Assembly: GCF_042661025.1 (NCBI RefSeq)
Contig: NZ_JBHSWH010000001.1
Span: forward strand, 1,612,001 to 1,676,000
Length of the DNA stretch: 64,000 bases
Source of the DNA: Flexivirga alba
GTDB lineage: Bacteria > Actinomycetota > Actinomycetes > Actinomycetales > Dermatophilaceae
Direction: 5' to 3'
The position numbers and the translations under genes are program-made. The notes beneath the pieces were generated by a model. That model searched no databases. It had not been told where the DNA came from and worked only from the letters and a program-made list of their open reading frames with translations. This document shows, piece by piece, positions 19,067 through 27,865 of this stretch (positions within the stretch are counted from its first letter, which is position 1; every line of letters starts with the position of its first letter).

Positions 19067-19859
19067 GGGAAGCTCCTTGGGCTCGAGCCGTCGCGACCTC
19101 GGAGGACAGCGATTGCCAGATCTTGGAATAGGTTTCGATGAATTCAGGGGTGAGCCGCAGCTCCTCGACATTGCGCGGCCGCGACAGGTTGATCCGGAAG
19201 TCGTCCTTGATGCGTGCCGGGCTGGCGGTCATGACGACCACCCGGTCGGCCAGGACGATGGCCTCTTCAAGGTCATGCGTGACGAAGATGACGGCGGTGC
19301 CGGTGCCGGACCACAGGTCCAGCAACTCGTTCTGCATGAGGGCGCGGGTCTGCACGTCGAGCGCGGAGAACGGCTCGTCCATCAGCAGAATCTTCGGCTC
19401 AGTGACAAGGGTCTGGGCCAGGGCGACTCGCTTGCGCATGCCTCCGGAGAGTTGGTGCATGTAGGACTTCTCGAAGCCGGACAGGCCGACGCGGGTGATC
19501 CAGTCCATCGCCTTGGCGTGGGCATCCGCCTTCGCCATACCGCGCCATATCGGGCCGGCAGCCACATTGGCGAGCACGTTGCGCCAGGGCAGCATCGCGT
19601 CGGCCTGGAACATGTAGCCGACGCCGTCCGGAATCCCTTGCACCGGAGCGCCATTCACTCTCACGGCGCCGCCCGAGGGTGGCTCGAGGCCGGAGACGAG
19701 CGACAGGGTGGTGGACTTGCCACAACCGGTCGGTCCGACGACGGCGACGAACTCGCCGGGGTCCACGGTCATGGTGATGTCGGCGGCGGCGACGTGGATG
19801 CCGCCGCCGGCTTTCACGAAGCGCTTGGTCGCGTGCGACAGCTCGACGAGGTGCGACAT
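19056..19859 (-). CDS. ABC transporter ATP-binding protein, SsuB/TauB-like
   Basis: 267 aa. Walker A GPTGCGKST, Q-loop FQADAMLPW, signature LSGGMRKR, Walker B ILLMDEPF, and H-loop THDLEEA. First gene of the importer operon, starting at ATG 19859 behind AAGGA. The start is divergent from the sensor kinase gene across 188 bp, suggesting that the two-component system controls or is controlled with the importer. Confidence 0.93.
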   Translation of the reverse strand: MSHLVELSHATKRFVKAGGGIHVAAADITMTVDPGEFVAVVGPTGCGKSTTLSLVSGLEPPSGGAVRVNGAPVQGIPDGVGYMFQADAMLPWRNVLANVAAGPIWRGMAKADAHAKAMDWITRVGLSGFEKSYMHQLSGGMRKRVALAQTLVTEPKILLMDEPFSALDVQTRALMQNELLDLWSGTGTAVIFVTHDLEEAIVLADRVVVMTASPARIKDDFRINLSRPRNVEELRLTPEFIETYSKIWQSLSSEVATARAQGASRVA

Positions 19860-20033
19860 ACGCGTCCTTTCTGTTGCGGGAGGTTGTGACCCCACTCACA
19901 TCGAGGAGGGCACGGCGCAGGACGCTAGGGGCTGGAGAGCGGCGGTGTCTGCCTTGCGGTCATTGCCCGGTTTTCGCACGCTGAGCGCGTTTTGCACGTT
20001 TCGCATCCGGGACGCGGAAGCAGCCGAAAGCTC

Positions 20034-20039
20034 TATCGT
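20034..20039 (+). promoter_or_regulatory. -10 box of leaderless sensor-kinase promoter
   Basis: TATCGT ends 8 nt before ATG 20048. No ribosome site precedes the ATG. Confidence 0.5.
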
Positions 20040-20047
20040 TGTCCGCC

Positions 20048-21658
20048 ATGACCCGATCCCGGCGGATGCCCTTCACCCGCCAGATGATGATGCTGCAGGT
20101 CGCCGTCGTGGCGGCCCTCGGCGTCGTGACGCTCCTCGTGGCCGGCTTCTTCCTACGGGCGACGTTGCAGCATCAGTACGAACAGCGGGCGCTCTCGGTT
20201 GCCCGGACCATCGCGGCCGACCCCGGCCTGGGCGACCTGGTGGGGCGCAGCGATCAGCCGAAGGTGGCGTCCGCCGCGGCGGCGCAGGAGCGATCGACCC
20301 ACGCACTCTTCGTCGTCATCACCAACGATCGCGGCGTGCGGCTCGCGCACCCGAACCCCGACGAGATCGGCAAGATGGTCAGCACCGATCCCGGTGAGGC
20401 GCTGGGTGGCCAGGAGAACACGTCGATCGAGCGCGGGACCCTCGGGCTCTCGGCGCGGGGCAAGGTGCCGCTGCGGGACTCGGCGGGCCGGATCGTCGGC
20501 GAGGTGAGCGTCGGATTCGCGGCGACGGACATCAGCGACGCGCTGTGGCGGGTGCTCTTCATCGTGCTGCCCTGGGCGCTCGCGGCGGTGCTGATCGCCG
20601 TGTTGCTGACCGCCTTGCTCGGGCGGCGGCTCAAGCGCCTGACGCTCGGCCTGGAGCCCGCTGACGTCGCAGACCTCGTCCGGGAGCGCGAGGCGGTGTT
20701 GCACGGGATCAGCGAAGGCGTCCTCGCCGTCGATACCAAACGGCGGGTGACCATGTGCAATGCCGAGGCAATTCGCCTGCTGGGTAAGGAAGTTCAGCTC
20801 GGTGCAGATCTGGACGACCTGGCGTTGGCCCCCGAATTGCAGCGCTTGATGCAGCATCCGGTCGAGGATGGACGTGCGGTGACCGCGGTGTCCGGCCGGC
20901 GAGTGCTGGTCGCCAAGCATCGCCCGGTTGCTCTCGAGGACGGCACTGACCTCGGTGGTGTGCTCACCGTCCAGGACCGCACGGAGCTGGAGGAGCTGAC
21001 CAGCGAACTAGCCGCAGTGCGGAGTATGACGAGCGCGCTGCGTGCGCAACGCCACGAATTCGCCAACCGGATGCACACAGTGATGGGTTTGCTGCACACT
21101 TCGGACGTCGATGACGCGATCGAATACCTCAGTGACAGCGTGAAATTCGCGACCAACAAGGACGTGAGCGAGAACCCGGCCGTGCGATCCAACACGATCC
21201 GTGCGTTCTTCGCCGGAAAGCAGTCAGCCGCAGGTGAGTCCGGTGTCTCGTTGATGCTGTCCGAACAGAGTTGGGTGCCACGCAAACTGGTCGCGCCGGT
21301 GGAAGTGATCACGGTGCTGGGCAACCTGGTCGACAACGCGATCGAAGCGGCGCGCAGCTCCGCAACCCGGCCGGCGCGTGTCGAGGTGGACCTGTTGTCA
21401 GAAGATCGGAACCTGGTGATCTCGGTGGCAAACACCGGAGACGGCGTCGCTGTCGAGCGCGCGGAGTCGATCTTCGTCGGCGGTGTCAGCTCACGTGGTG
21501 ACGGGCGCGGGATGGGCCTGGCGATCGCACGTGCGACGGCCGAGGGCCTGGGTGGTGAATTGCGGCTCACCGCGCTAGGGGCCGAAGGCGCAGAGACGGT
21601 CTTCGTCGCTGTGTTGCCGAATGTGTTGGGACCCAACAAAATTCAGGAAGATCGATGA
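20048..21658 (+). CDS. CitA/DcuS-type sensor histidine kinase
   Basis: 536 aa. One N-terminal membrane helix (VAVVAALGVVTLLVAGFFL), an extracellular PAS-like sensor of about 135 residues, a second helix (FIVLPWALAAVLIAVLLTALL), a cytoplasmic PAS, then the SPOB-like phosphoacceptor ALRAQRHEFANRMHTVMGLL with His in RQRHEFANR-type context, and an ATPase with NLVDNAIEA and GDGRGMGLAIA. This class senses citrate and C4-dicarboxylates in Gram-negative and Bacillus examples. The extracellular sensor here may see the ligand of the divergent ABC importer. Confidence 0.92.
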   Translation: MTRSRRMPFTRQMMMLQVAVVAALGVVTLLVAGFFLRATLQHQYEQRALSVARTIAADPGLGDLVGRSDQPKVASAAAAQERSTHALFVVITNDRGVRLAHPNPDEIGKMVSTDPGEALGGQENTSIERGTLGLSARGKVPLRDSAGRIVGEVSVGFAATDISDALWRVLFIVLPWALAAVLIAVLLTALLGRRLKRLTLGLEPADVADLVREREAVLHGISEGVLAVDTKRRVTMCNAEAIRLLGKEVQLGADLDDLALAPELQRLMQHPVEDGRAVTAVSGRRVLVAKHRPVALEDGTDLGGVLTVQDRTELEELTSELAAVRSMTSALRAQRHEFANRMHTVMGLLHTSDVDDAIEYLSDSVKFATNKDVSENPAVRSNTIRAFFAGKQSAAGESGVSLMLSEQSWVPRKLVAPVEVITVLGNLVDNAIEAARSSATRPARVEVDLLSEDRNLVISVANTGDGVAVERAESIFVGGVSSRGDGRGMGLAIARATAEGLGGELRLTALGAEGAETVFVAVLPNVLGPNKIQEDR

Positions 21659-22320
21659 CGAAGATCCTTGTAGTCGATGACGACTTCCGGGTGGCGTCGG
21701 TCCACGCGTCATACGCCTCGGCGGTGGAGGGGTTCGAAGTCGTGGGAGTCGCGCACACCGCGGCCGACGCCGTGCGGGCGGTCACCGAACTGCACCCGGA
21801 TCTGGTGCTGCTCGACAACTATCTGCCCGACGGGTCCGGACTCGACGTCTGCGCGCAGCTGGCCGGGTCGGGGTGCGACGTCATGCTGGTCACGGCAGAC
21901 GGTTCTGCGGAGTCGGTGCGCGCCGCGTTGTCCGCCGGAGCGGTCAACTACGTCGTGAAGCCGTTCGATGCCGACCAGTTGGTGCGGCGGCTGAGGGCGT
22001 GGCAGCGCTACCGCGGGCGGGTGCGCGACGGACTGTTGGACCAGGACCAGATCGACACCGCCATGCGGGTATTGCGTGAGGGCGACCGGCCGCAGGCACC
22101 CAAGGGCCAATCGCCGGTGACGGCATCGTTGGTGCGCGACGCACTCGAGGCGGCGGGTGGTCCGGTGTCGGCAGCCGCGCTGGGGACCGAGTTGGGCATC
22201 GCTCGTGCCACCGCACAGCGGTATCTCGCCGGGCTCGTCGAGGAGGGCGTCGCCGTGATGCGGTTGCGGTATGGCGGCACAGGGCGACCGGAGCACGAGT
22301 ACGAATGGCGTCCTGAGTAG
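21655..22320 (+). CDS. CitB/DcuR-type response regulator
   Basis: 221 aa. Receiver domain with acidic pair DDD near residue 8, phosphoacceptor Asp in LVLLDNYLPDGSG, and Lys in VVKPF. The C-terminal HTH (GTELGIARATAQRYLAGLVEEG) is the CitB/DcuR winged type. ATGA overlap with the kinase gene. The stop codon lies inside a dispersed repeat copy (22311-22350). Confidence 0.93.
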   Translation: MTKILVVDDDFRVASVHASYASAVEGFEVVGVAHTAADAVRAVTELHPDLVLLDNYLPDGSGLDVCAQLAGSGCDVMLVTADGSAESVRAALSAGAVNYVVKPFDADQLVRRLRAWQRYRGRVRDGLLDQDQIDTAMRVLREGDRPQAPKGQSPVTASLVRDALEAAGGPVSAAALGTELGIARATAQRYLAGLVEEGVAVMRLRYGGTGRPEHEYEWRPE

Positions 22321-22350
22321 CCCGGAGCTTGCGGAGGGCGTATCGAAGGG
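22311..22350. repeat. Dispersed repeat spanning the response-regulator stop
   Basis: The reverse complement reads CCCTTCGATACGCCCTCCG, then GGGCTACTCAGGA, the same family as the copies at 15614, 25311 and 62495. Confidence 0.6.
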
Positions 22351-22358
22351 TGGTGGCT

Positions 22359-23158
22359 CTAGCGAGCGCGCCAGGTGCCGAGGTCGGGCGGTAGTGGTGA
22401 CGCCACGACGTCCTCGTCGGTGAACGGTTTAGCAGTGCCCTTCAAGGCATTTGCCGGCCGGACGGTGGTCGTGGCCGCCAATCTCGTGGCGCGGCGGCGG
22501 ATCTCGTCGATGTCGAGCGGTTGGTCGCTCGCCAGCACGACGTAGTTGCCGAAGCGGCGGCCTTTCATGACATCGGCCAGTGCCAGGGCGACCGTGTGTG
22601 GGAAAACCGCTGTCACCGTTGCGAGTTCGCGGGCAAGATGCCGTCGATCCGATTCGTCGGCGAGGTTGAGTAGCGCCAGGCCCCCGGGCGCAGCACACGT
22701 GCGAAGTGCTGGATCGCGTTCGGGGAGAGCAGGTTTGCCGGGACACGGCCCTCGTCATACGCATCGAGGACGATGGCGTCGGCCGAGCTGTCCCGCAGCG
22801 CCGCGATCCCGGTGGCCCCGTCCTGTGGGCGGATCCTGATGCGGTGGTTGCGGGGGAGCGGGAGTTCGCGGCGAACAGCTTCGGTGAGGGCGGTGTCCGG
22901 CTCCAGGACGATCTGCGGCGAACCTGGGCGGGTGTGCTGCACATAGCGCGCGAGGGTGAGGCCGGCGCCGCCGATGTGGTTGATGCCGACCGGACCCGGC
23001 GGCAGTAGATCGATGCCAATGGCGAGCTGAGCGACGTATTCGAAGACCAGCAGCTCCGGGTCGTGCAGGTCGACGTGTGACTGCGGGTGCCCGTCGCGCA
23101 GCACCGTCACGCCGCCGCGGTCGTCGGCCTGGAAGTCGAAGTGCGGCTGGTCGGTCAC
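22359..23158 (-). CDS. Spermidine synthase-like SAM-fold protein (frameshifted)
   Basis: About 266 aa with a Rossmann fold of the spermidine synthase type. GGAGLTLARYVQHTRPGS is the nucleotide-binding loop, then QIVLEPD and DAIVLDAYDEGRVP. The two frames join at a C5/G5 run at 22681-22685; one extra base gives LRPGGLALLNLADESDRRH and then the ending RFGNYVVLASDQPLD. GTG 23158 chosen as start. Actinobacterial members of this family often lack aminopropyltransferase activity, so the role is open. Confidence 0.8.
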
Positions 23159-23177
23159 CGGGACAGGGTATGTCGTT

Positions 23178-23846
23178 CTACTCGTGCCAACTCTCAACCG
23201 TCCGAGTCCGCTGCTGCCACAGAGCAACAGCCGAGCCGTTCGGGTCCCACCGGTTCGTGAAGTCCTCCAGCCATCGACATCTGCGAGCCATCGCGTTCTG
23301 ACGGAGACGCCACGGCGGTTTTGCGCCATACGCAGCGAAGAACGCCGAAAGTTCGGCGACTGCTGCGGGATGGTGCATCCGGACGATCCACTCACACCAT
23401 GCGATGTCCATGATCGCCTCGCCGACTCCGCTGAATTCCCAGTCCAAGACTGCAGCCACGTGGCCGGAATCGCCATCGAACAGTAGGTTGTTCGGTCCGA
23501 AATCGCCGTGCTGGACAACGTCGCCAGCGGTCACTGCGAGATCGAGTTGCCGCGGGTCGAGCGCGTGCAACTGACGCAGTACTCGACCGCACTCTGACAG
23601 CACCGATCGAGCGTGGCCGGCATCGATCAGATCTTGCCCGTGAACACCGTCGACGAACCGCGTCTCCAACCAGCCCGCACATGTCGCGGTGACCAGTGGC
23701 ACGGGAAACTGACCGCGGAGTGCGTCCAGCGCGTGGTGTTCGGTGGTCTGCCGTAGCTCGGCATCCGGCCCGGCATACGCCTTTCGGACGAAGTTGCCCT
23801 GGCGGTCGGTCCGATTCGTGTAGCCGTGCCTCACGACGGAGAGCAT
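23178..23846 (-). CDS. Aminoglycoside phosphotransferase-like kinase
   Basis: 222-aa APH-family kinase. Catalytic loop VQHGDFGPNNLLF (HxDxxxxN) and metal site VLDWEFSGVGEAIMDIAWCEW. The N-terminal lobe is short. These enzymes phosphorylate antibiotics, choline, homoserine or other small alcohols; nothing here points to an antibiotic. ATG 23846 lies 1 nt after the stop of the 13E12 gene (TGAGATG), suggesting translational coupling; an upstream ATG at 23888 would overlap that gene. Confidence 0.83.
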   Translation of the reverse strand: MLSVVRHGYTNRTDRQGNFVRKAYAGPDAELRQTTEHHALDALRGQFPVPLVTATCAGWLETRFVDGVHGQDLIDAGHARSVLSECGRVLRQLHALDPRQLDLAVTAGDVVQHGDFGPNNLLFDGDSGHVAAVLDWEFSGVGEAIMDIAWCEWIVRMHHPAAVAELSAFFAAYGAKPPWRLRQNAMARRCRWLEDFTNRWDPNGSAVALWQQRTRTVESWHE

Positions 23847-23847
23847 C

Positions 23848-25200
23848 TCACTCGTCGCCGCTGTCGCCCTCGCTGTCGTCTTCGTCATTCGTCCTGACGG
23901 AGTGGTGCCAGGTGATTTCCATCAGGGTGCGTTCGAGGTATGACCGGGTTGGTGGTGGCATGCCTGGTGGTGTGGGTGGGTAACTGTGGGCGGTGAATCC
24001 GCCTGCCTGGGTTCGGGTGTGACTGCCGTCGCCGGTCACATGGTGGTCGGGGTGTTCTTCGACGTAGTTGCAGCGGGCGCACAATCCTTGCCCGTTGCGT
24101 TCGGATGTGGGGCCGCCGTCGGTGTGTCGGGTGATGTGGTCGGTGTGCCGGATCGGTGCCCCGCACCAGGGTGTGCGGCACACCTGATCACGTAACAGGA
24201 TTAGCATCGCCAACAGTCCGGGGTAGCGGCGGGCCCGAGATTCCATGCCGATGATGTCCCCGGTCCCGGGGTGGGTGAACAGGCGCCGGATCAGCGGCCC
24301 GGTCGGATCACCGGTGGTGAACCATTCACGCACCAGGTCCGCCGGGACGGGGCCGTAGCCGGGCACGTACGCGGGGGTGTTCCCGGTCAACGAATCCAGG
24401 GGCATCAGCAGGTTGACGGTCAGGTCGGTGCCGCCGGTGGCGGGCCGGCGGCCGGTGACGCGTTCGACGAGGGTGTCGGCCATCACCTGACCCCGCGGCT
24501 TGTCGGAGCTTTTGGCAGCGTCGGTGGCTGCTTGGTCCAGGGCGGCCTTGCACGCGAGGGCGTCTTTGACGGGGAGGAACGCGGTCAGGTAGGCCATCGC
24601 GTCGGGTGCGGGCCGGAGGCTGACTCGGCGTTCGGTTTCGGCTTTGACTCGGCGGGCTCGGATCGTGTCGGGGTCGACCCGGCACGCCTCGGTCCGGGCG
24701 GCGGTCACCAGACGTCCGGTGGCGACGGCGCCGAGTTGATCGGCGATCGCGGCATCCACCCTCGCGCGGTCAGCCCGGGACAGGCCGGCGACCTCGCGCA
24801 CGATCCGGGTGGCGTCCCACTCGGTGATCACGCCGGCGGCCAGCGCGGCCAGGGTGTGGGGCATGTCGTCGACCAGGGTGTGGGCGAGGTTCAGGAATGC
24901 TGTCCCGCGGCGCCCGGGGCAGCGGCGGGCGAACCCGATTTGTGAACCCACTTCCCGAGTGGTGTCGCGGGCGGTGATGCCCCGGGGGATGTCGCGGGCT
25001 TGCTGGTGTTCGTGTGCGGCCACGACCAGGTGGGCTTGCCGGGCCGAAATCGCGTTTTGTAGCTCGGCCAACGCCCGGACTGCTTCCAACGGGTTGTCAG
25101 TGCTGCTGAGGTCGTCGAGCCGGTCGTGGAACGCGCGCACCGCAGCCACGTCGAGGACACCCGCAGGTGTGCTCGTGTCGTGCTGCAGTGTGTCGTCCAT
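23848..25200 (-). CDS. DUF222/13E12-repeat HNH endonuclease
   Basis: 450 aa. The N-terminal DUF222 domain is helical (RAFHDRLDDLS, QARDIPRGITARDTTREVG), and the C-terminal HNH nuclease motif is CRTPWCGAPIRHTDHI, then GGPTSERNGQGLCARCN. These proteins are abundant and often multicopy in actinobacteria; the role is unknown, possibly mobile-DNA related. ATG 25200 is chosen because a complete promoter with leaderless spacing lies in front of it; a GTG at 25263 is in frame but would place that promoter inside the gene. Confidence 0.88.
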   Translation of the reverse strand: MDDTLQHDTSTPAGVLDVAAVRAFHDRLDDLSSTDNPLEAVRALAELQNAISARQAHLVVAAHEHQQARDIPRGITARDTTREVGSQIGFARRCPGRRGTAFLNLAHTLVDDMPHTLAALAAGVITEWDATRIVREVAGLSRADRARVDAAIADQLGAVATGRLVTAARTEACRVDPDTIRARRVKAETERRVSLRPAPDAMAYLTAFLPVKDALACKAALDQAATDAAKSSDKPRGQVMADTLVERVTGRRPATGGTDLTVNLLMPLDSLTGNTPAYVPGYGPVPADLVREWFTTGDPTGPLIRRLFTHPGTGDIIGMESRARRYPGLLAMLILLRDQVCRTPWCGAPIRHTDHITRHTDGGPTSERNGQGLCARCNYVEEHPDHHVTGDGSHTRTQAGGFTAHSYPPTPPGMPPPTRSYLERTLMEITWHHSVRTNDEDDSEGDSGDE

Positions 25201-25207
25201 GTGTTCG

Positions 25208-25236
25208 AGTATGTCACGAATATCACTGCAGCGCAA
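25208..25236 (-). promoter_or_regulatory. Promoter of the 13E12 gene
   Basis: On the minus strand, -35 TTGCGC (25236-25231), a 17-bp spacer and -10 CATACT (25213-25208). The -10 ends 7 nt before ATG 25200, so the transcript is probably leaderless. Confidence 0.6.
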
Positions 25237-25310
25237 TGGTTTTCGTGTCCGGGTGTTATCCACATCCCCTGCCGTCGTGCACAGGTCCGGTGCGGGGGGT
25301 GTGGACTACG

Positions 25311-25526
25311 GGAGGTCTCGATACGGCCTCGCCTAGCGGCTCGTCCTACTCGACCCGCATGCTTGGCGGTCTCGATACGGCCTCGCCTAGCGGCTCGTCC
25401 TACTCGACCCGCATGCTTGGCGGTCTCGATACGGCCTCGCCTAGCGGCTCGTCCTACTCGACCCGCATGCTTGGCGGTCTCGATACGGCCTCGCCTAGCA
25501 GCTCGCCCTACTCGACCCGCATTTTG
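25311..25526. repeat. Tandem array, 4 copies of a 54-bp unit
   Basis: Copies start at 25311, 25365, 25419 and 25473; the first three are almost identical and the fourth has several changes. Each unit contains GGTCTCGATACGG, a core, and CTACTCGACCCGCATGCTT, so it is the dispersed repeat of this genome amplified in tandem. The plus-strand reading frame through it encodes a repeated peptide, but this is not a gene. No other content is seen in the 410-bp gap 25201-25610. Confidence 0.9.
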
Positions 25527-25597
25527 GGGGATATGGGCTCGGCACTTCCCGGCTACACAGGACGGCGATCGGATCGGTGGCTGTCAGTGGCTCGGCA

Positions 25598-25603
25598 TAC
25601 CGT
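25598..25603 (+). promoter_or_regulatory. -10 box of leaderless promoter
   Basis: TACCGT ends 7 nt before ATG 25611 of the luciferase-like gene; no ribosome site. Confidence 0.55.
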
Positions 25604-25610
25604 CGATCGC

Positions 25611-26585
25611 ATGAGCGACGTACCCGCCATCGGCATCTGTTTCGACCGCACCTTCCCGGCGTGCGAAGTCGCCGACTACGCGCGGCGGGCGGAGGCGGCC
25701 GGGCTGCAGGAGTTGTGGCTCATCGAGGACTGCTTCTTCACGACCGCGCCGCCGCTGGCCGCGGTGGCCTTGGCAAGCACGCAGCACCTACGGGTTGGGC
25801 TCGGCATCCTGCCGGCGGTGGCGCGCACTGCCGCGATGACGGCGATGGAGATCGCGACGCTGACAAGCCTTGCGCCCGGTCGGGTGATAGGCGGCATCGG
25901 TCATGGCGTGCAGCCCTGGATGCAGCAGATGGGCGTGCGACCGGCGTCACCTGTGACCGCCCTCGACGAAGTCCTTACGACCGTGCGGAGGCTCCTGAAT
26001 GGCGAAACTGTAGATGTGGCAGGCGAATACGTCACCGCCAAGGACGTCAAGCTTGAGCACGTGCCAAGTCCGGTGCCGCCCGTCGTCGCCGGAGTGCGTG
26101 GGCCGAAGTCGCTGGCCGTGGCAGGCCGGTCGGCCGACGGTGTGCTGCTGGACGCACCGTGCTCGCTCGACTACTTCGAGCGCGCCAAGGCGTTGTGTGG
26201 TCGCGCGCCGGATGACTTCGAATACCGGTGCTTCGCAACACTCTGCGTGATGCCGGACCAGCAGGAGGCGCGACGAGCTGCTGCGCCGTTCCTTGCGGAG
26301 ATGGTCCGCCTCGGGCACGCAGGCTTCCAAGCGCTCTCTTTCCACGACGACCTTCGTGTGCTCGTCGAACGCCATGGCGACGATTGGGCGGACCACGCCC
26401 CCGACGACTGGTGGACCCGCATCGGCGCCATCGGCGATCTCGACGATGCCATGGCGTATGTCGGTGCGATGGCGGACGCGGGTGCAAAGAGCATCGCGTT
26501 CTTCCCCGCCGATGACTTGGAGATCGCGCACGGGCAGTTGGAGACGGCCGGGGTTATCGCGGGCCAGCTGAATGCGGGAGGATGA
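25611..26585 (+). CDS. Luciferase-like (LLM class) flavin/F420 oxidoreductase
   Basis: 324 aa, TIM-barrel LLM family. Conserved pieces: GICFDRTFPACEVADYARRAE, ELWLIEDCFF, LRVGLGILPAVARTAAMTAM, GRVIGGIGHGV, and PPVVAGVRGPKSLAVAGR. The pattern fits F420- or FMNH2-dependent enzymes such as methylene-tetrahydromethanopterin reductase-like proteins. It overlaps the next gene's upstream sequence and precedes a sterol-carrier-like gene and a second LLM gene. Substrate unknown. Confidence 0.88.
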   Translation: MSDVPAIGICFDRTFPACEVADYARRAEAAGLQELWLIEDCFFTTAPPLAAVALASTQHLRVGLGILPAVARTAAMTAMEIATLTSLAPGRVIGGIGHGVQPWMQQMGVRPASPVTALDEVLTTVRRLLNGETVDVAGEYVTAKDVKLEHVPSPVPPVVAGVRGPKSLAVAGRSADGVLLDAPCSLDYFERAKALCGRAPDDFEYRCFATLCVMPDQQEARRAAAPFLAEMVRLGHAGFQALSFHDDLRVLVERHGDDWADHAPDDWWTRIGAIGDLDDAMAYVGAMADAGAKSIAFFPADDLEIAHGQLETAGVIAGQLNAGG

Positions 26586-26606
26586 CGGGTCGAAAGGAGC
26601 CCGTGG

Positions 26607-26977
26607 ATGCCGACCCGCAAAATCGACGCGGAGCAGGGCGCGCTGCGGTGCTTGCCTGGTGCGCAGACCCGACGGTGGGGCGCGCCATCATCGCGATGGC
26701 GGTGCGCTTCAGCCTGCAGGAGCTGGCGTTGCAAGCGCCCGGTCGCAGTGTCGAGGTGCGGGTGCCGCCATACGGCGCGGTGCAGGTCATCGAGGGCTTG
26801 ACCCACCGAAGGGGGACACCACCGAATGTCGTGGAACTGAACCCGGATTCGTGGATGAAGCTAGTGGTCGGTGACACCACCTGGGCAGAGGCCGAGACAG
26901 CCGGCATCGTGTCGGCGTCCGGGTCGCGGTCCGACCTCTCGCCATACCTTCCGCTCCTGCGGCGCCCGTCGAAGTAA
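26607..26977 (+). CDS. Sterol-carrier family protein (frameshifted)
   Basis: About 123 aa after joining. The N-terminal MPTRKIDAEQG is in one frame and RAAVLAWCADPTVGRAI onward in another; one missing base in the GGG at 26636-26638 restores a continuous chain. ATG 26607 has AAAGGAG upstream. The core VRFSLQELALQAPGRSVEV, RVPPYGAVQVIEG and TPPNVVELNPDSW matches the small actinobacterial proteins with a sterol-carrier-like fold. Ligand unknown. It sits between two LLM oxidoreductases. Confidence 0.75.
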
Positions 26978-26983
26978 CCCGCT

Positions 26984-26989
26984 TAGGCT
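26984..26989 (+). promoter_or_regulatory. -10 box of leaderless promoter
   Basis: TAGGCT ends 6 nt before ATG 26996 of the second LLM gene; same hexamer as at purD and 47506. Confidence 0.6.
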
Positions 26990-26995
26990 GCTGTC

Positions 26996-27865
26996 ATGCG
27001 CGTTGGCATCACGATTCTCCCGGAAGCCCGCTGGACCGATATGGCGCCGAAGTGGCAGGCAGCGGAGCGGTACGGCTTCGATCACGCCTGGACCTACGAC
27101 CACCTGGTCTGGGGAGGTCTGCCCGATGCGCCCTGGTTCGGCACGACACCGACGCTGACCGCGGCGGCCATGGTGACGTCGACCATCCGGTTGGGCACAT
27201 TCGTCACCTCGCCCAACTTCCGTCACCCGGTGGCGTTCGCCCGCGACGTGCTCGCCCTGGATGACATCTCCGGTGGCCGATTCATCTGCGGCATCGGGCG
27301 GGGAGGCGACCTCGACTCCGGCTTGCTCGGCGAGTCGCCGACAGTAGGCGAACGCACCGGGCGTTTCTTCGAATTCACCCGGCTGCTGGACCAAGTGCTC
27401 ACCGAGGACCACGTCTCGTATGACGGCAAGTACTTCACTGCGCACGACTCGCGCAACGCCCCGGGATGTGTTCAGCAACCGCGGGTGCCGTTCATCGTCG
27501 CAGCGAACGCGCCGAAGGGGATGCGGCTCGCGGCCGAGGTTGGGCAGGGCTGGGTGACCTACGGCAAACCAACTGGCAATGAAGAGGATTGGTGGACCGG
27601 GCTACGCGAGTCGGGCGAGCGAATGACCGAAGTGCTCGAAGCGGCCGGCCGTGACAACGCTTTGTTCGAGCGACACCTCAACGCCGACGGCGCGCGAGGG
27701 TCGGTCTACGAGAGTGTCGATCGTTTCGAGGACGCAGTGGGTCGCGCTCAAGAGGCCGGATTCACCGACCTCATCACTCACTGGCCGCGCCCGGACAAGC
27801 CCTACGCGGCAACCGTCGATGTGCTGGAAACCGTTGCCGCGCAGGTACTTCCGAAGCTCAGATGA
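26996..27865 (+). CDS. LLM-class F420-dependent oxidoreductase-like protein
   Basis: 289 aa. N-terminal MRVGITILPEARW, then YGFDHAWTYDHLVW, RLGTFVTSPNFRHPVAFAR, DDISGGRFICGIGRGG, and PFIVAANAPKGMRLAAE, the usual luciferase-fold sequence blocks with phosphate-binding Gly/Arg residues. The stop overlaps the convergent GHL10 hydrolase stop by 8 bp. Only distantly similar to the LLM gene at 25611, so not a recent duplicate. Confidence 0.9.
   Translation: MRVGITILPEARWTDMAPKWQAAERYGFDHAWTYDHLVWGGLPDAPWFGTTPTLTAAAMVTSTIRLGTFVTSPNFRHPVAFARDVLALDDISGGRFICGIGRGGDLDSGLLGESPTVGERTGRFFEFTRLLDQVLTEDHVSYDGKYFTAHDSRNAPGCVQQPRVPFIVAANAPKGMRLAAEVGQGWVTYGKPTGNEEDWWTGLRESGERMTEVLEAAGRDNALFERHLNADGARGSVYESVDRFEDAVGRAQEAGFTDLITHWPRPDKPYAATVDVLETVAAQVLPKLR

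Noticed and set aside
23178..23846. Antibiotic-resistance gene (aminoglycoside phosphotransferase)
   Set aside because: The APH fold is shared by many metabolic kinases; no specific resistance subgroup features seen.
23848..25200. Insertion sequence or group II intron from the HNH motif
   Set aside because: DUF222/13E12 protein with no transposase, terminal inverted repeats or reverse transcriptase.
25311..25526. CRISPR array
   Set aside because: Units are contiguous 54-bp copies with no unique spacers and no cas genes nearby.
25167..25610. Long plus-strand frame through the 54-bp repeats, joined to the LLM gene
   Set aside because: The repeated peptide comes from tandem non-coding repeats; the LLM family start is at 25611 with its own leaderless promoter.
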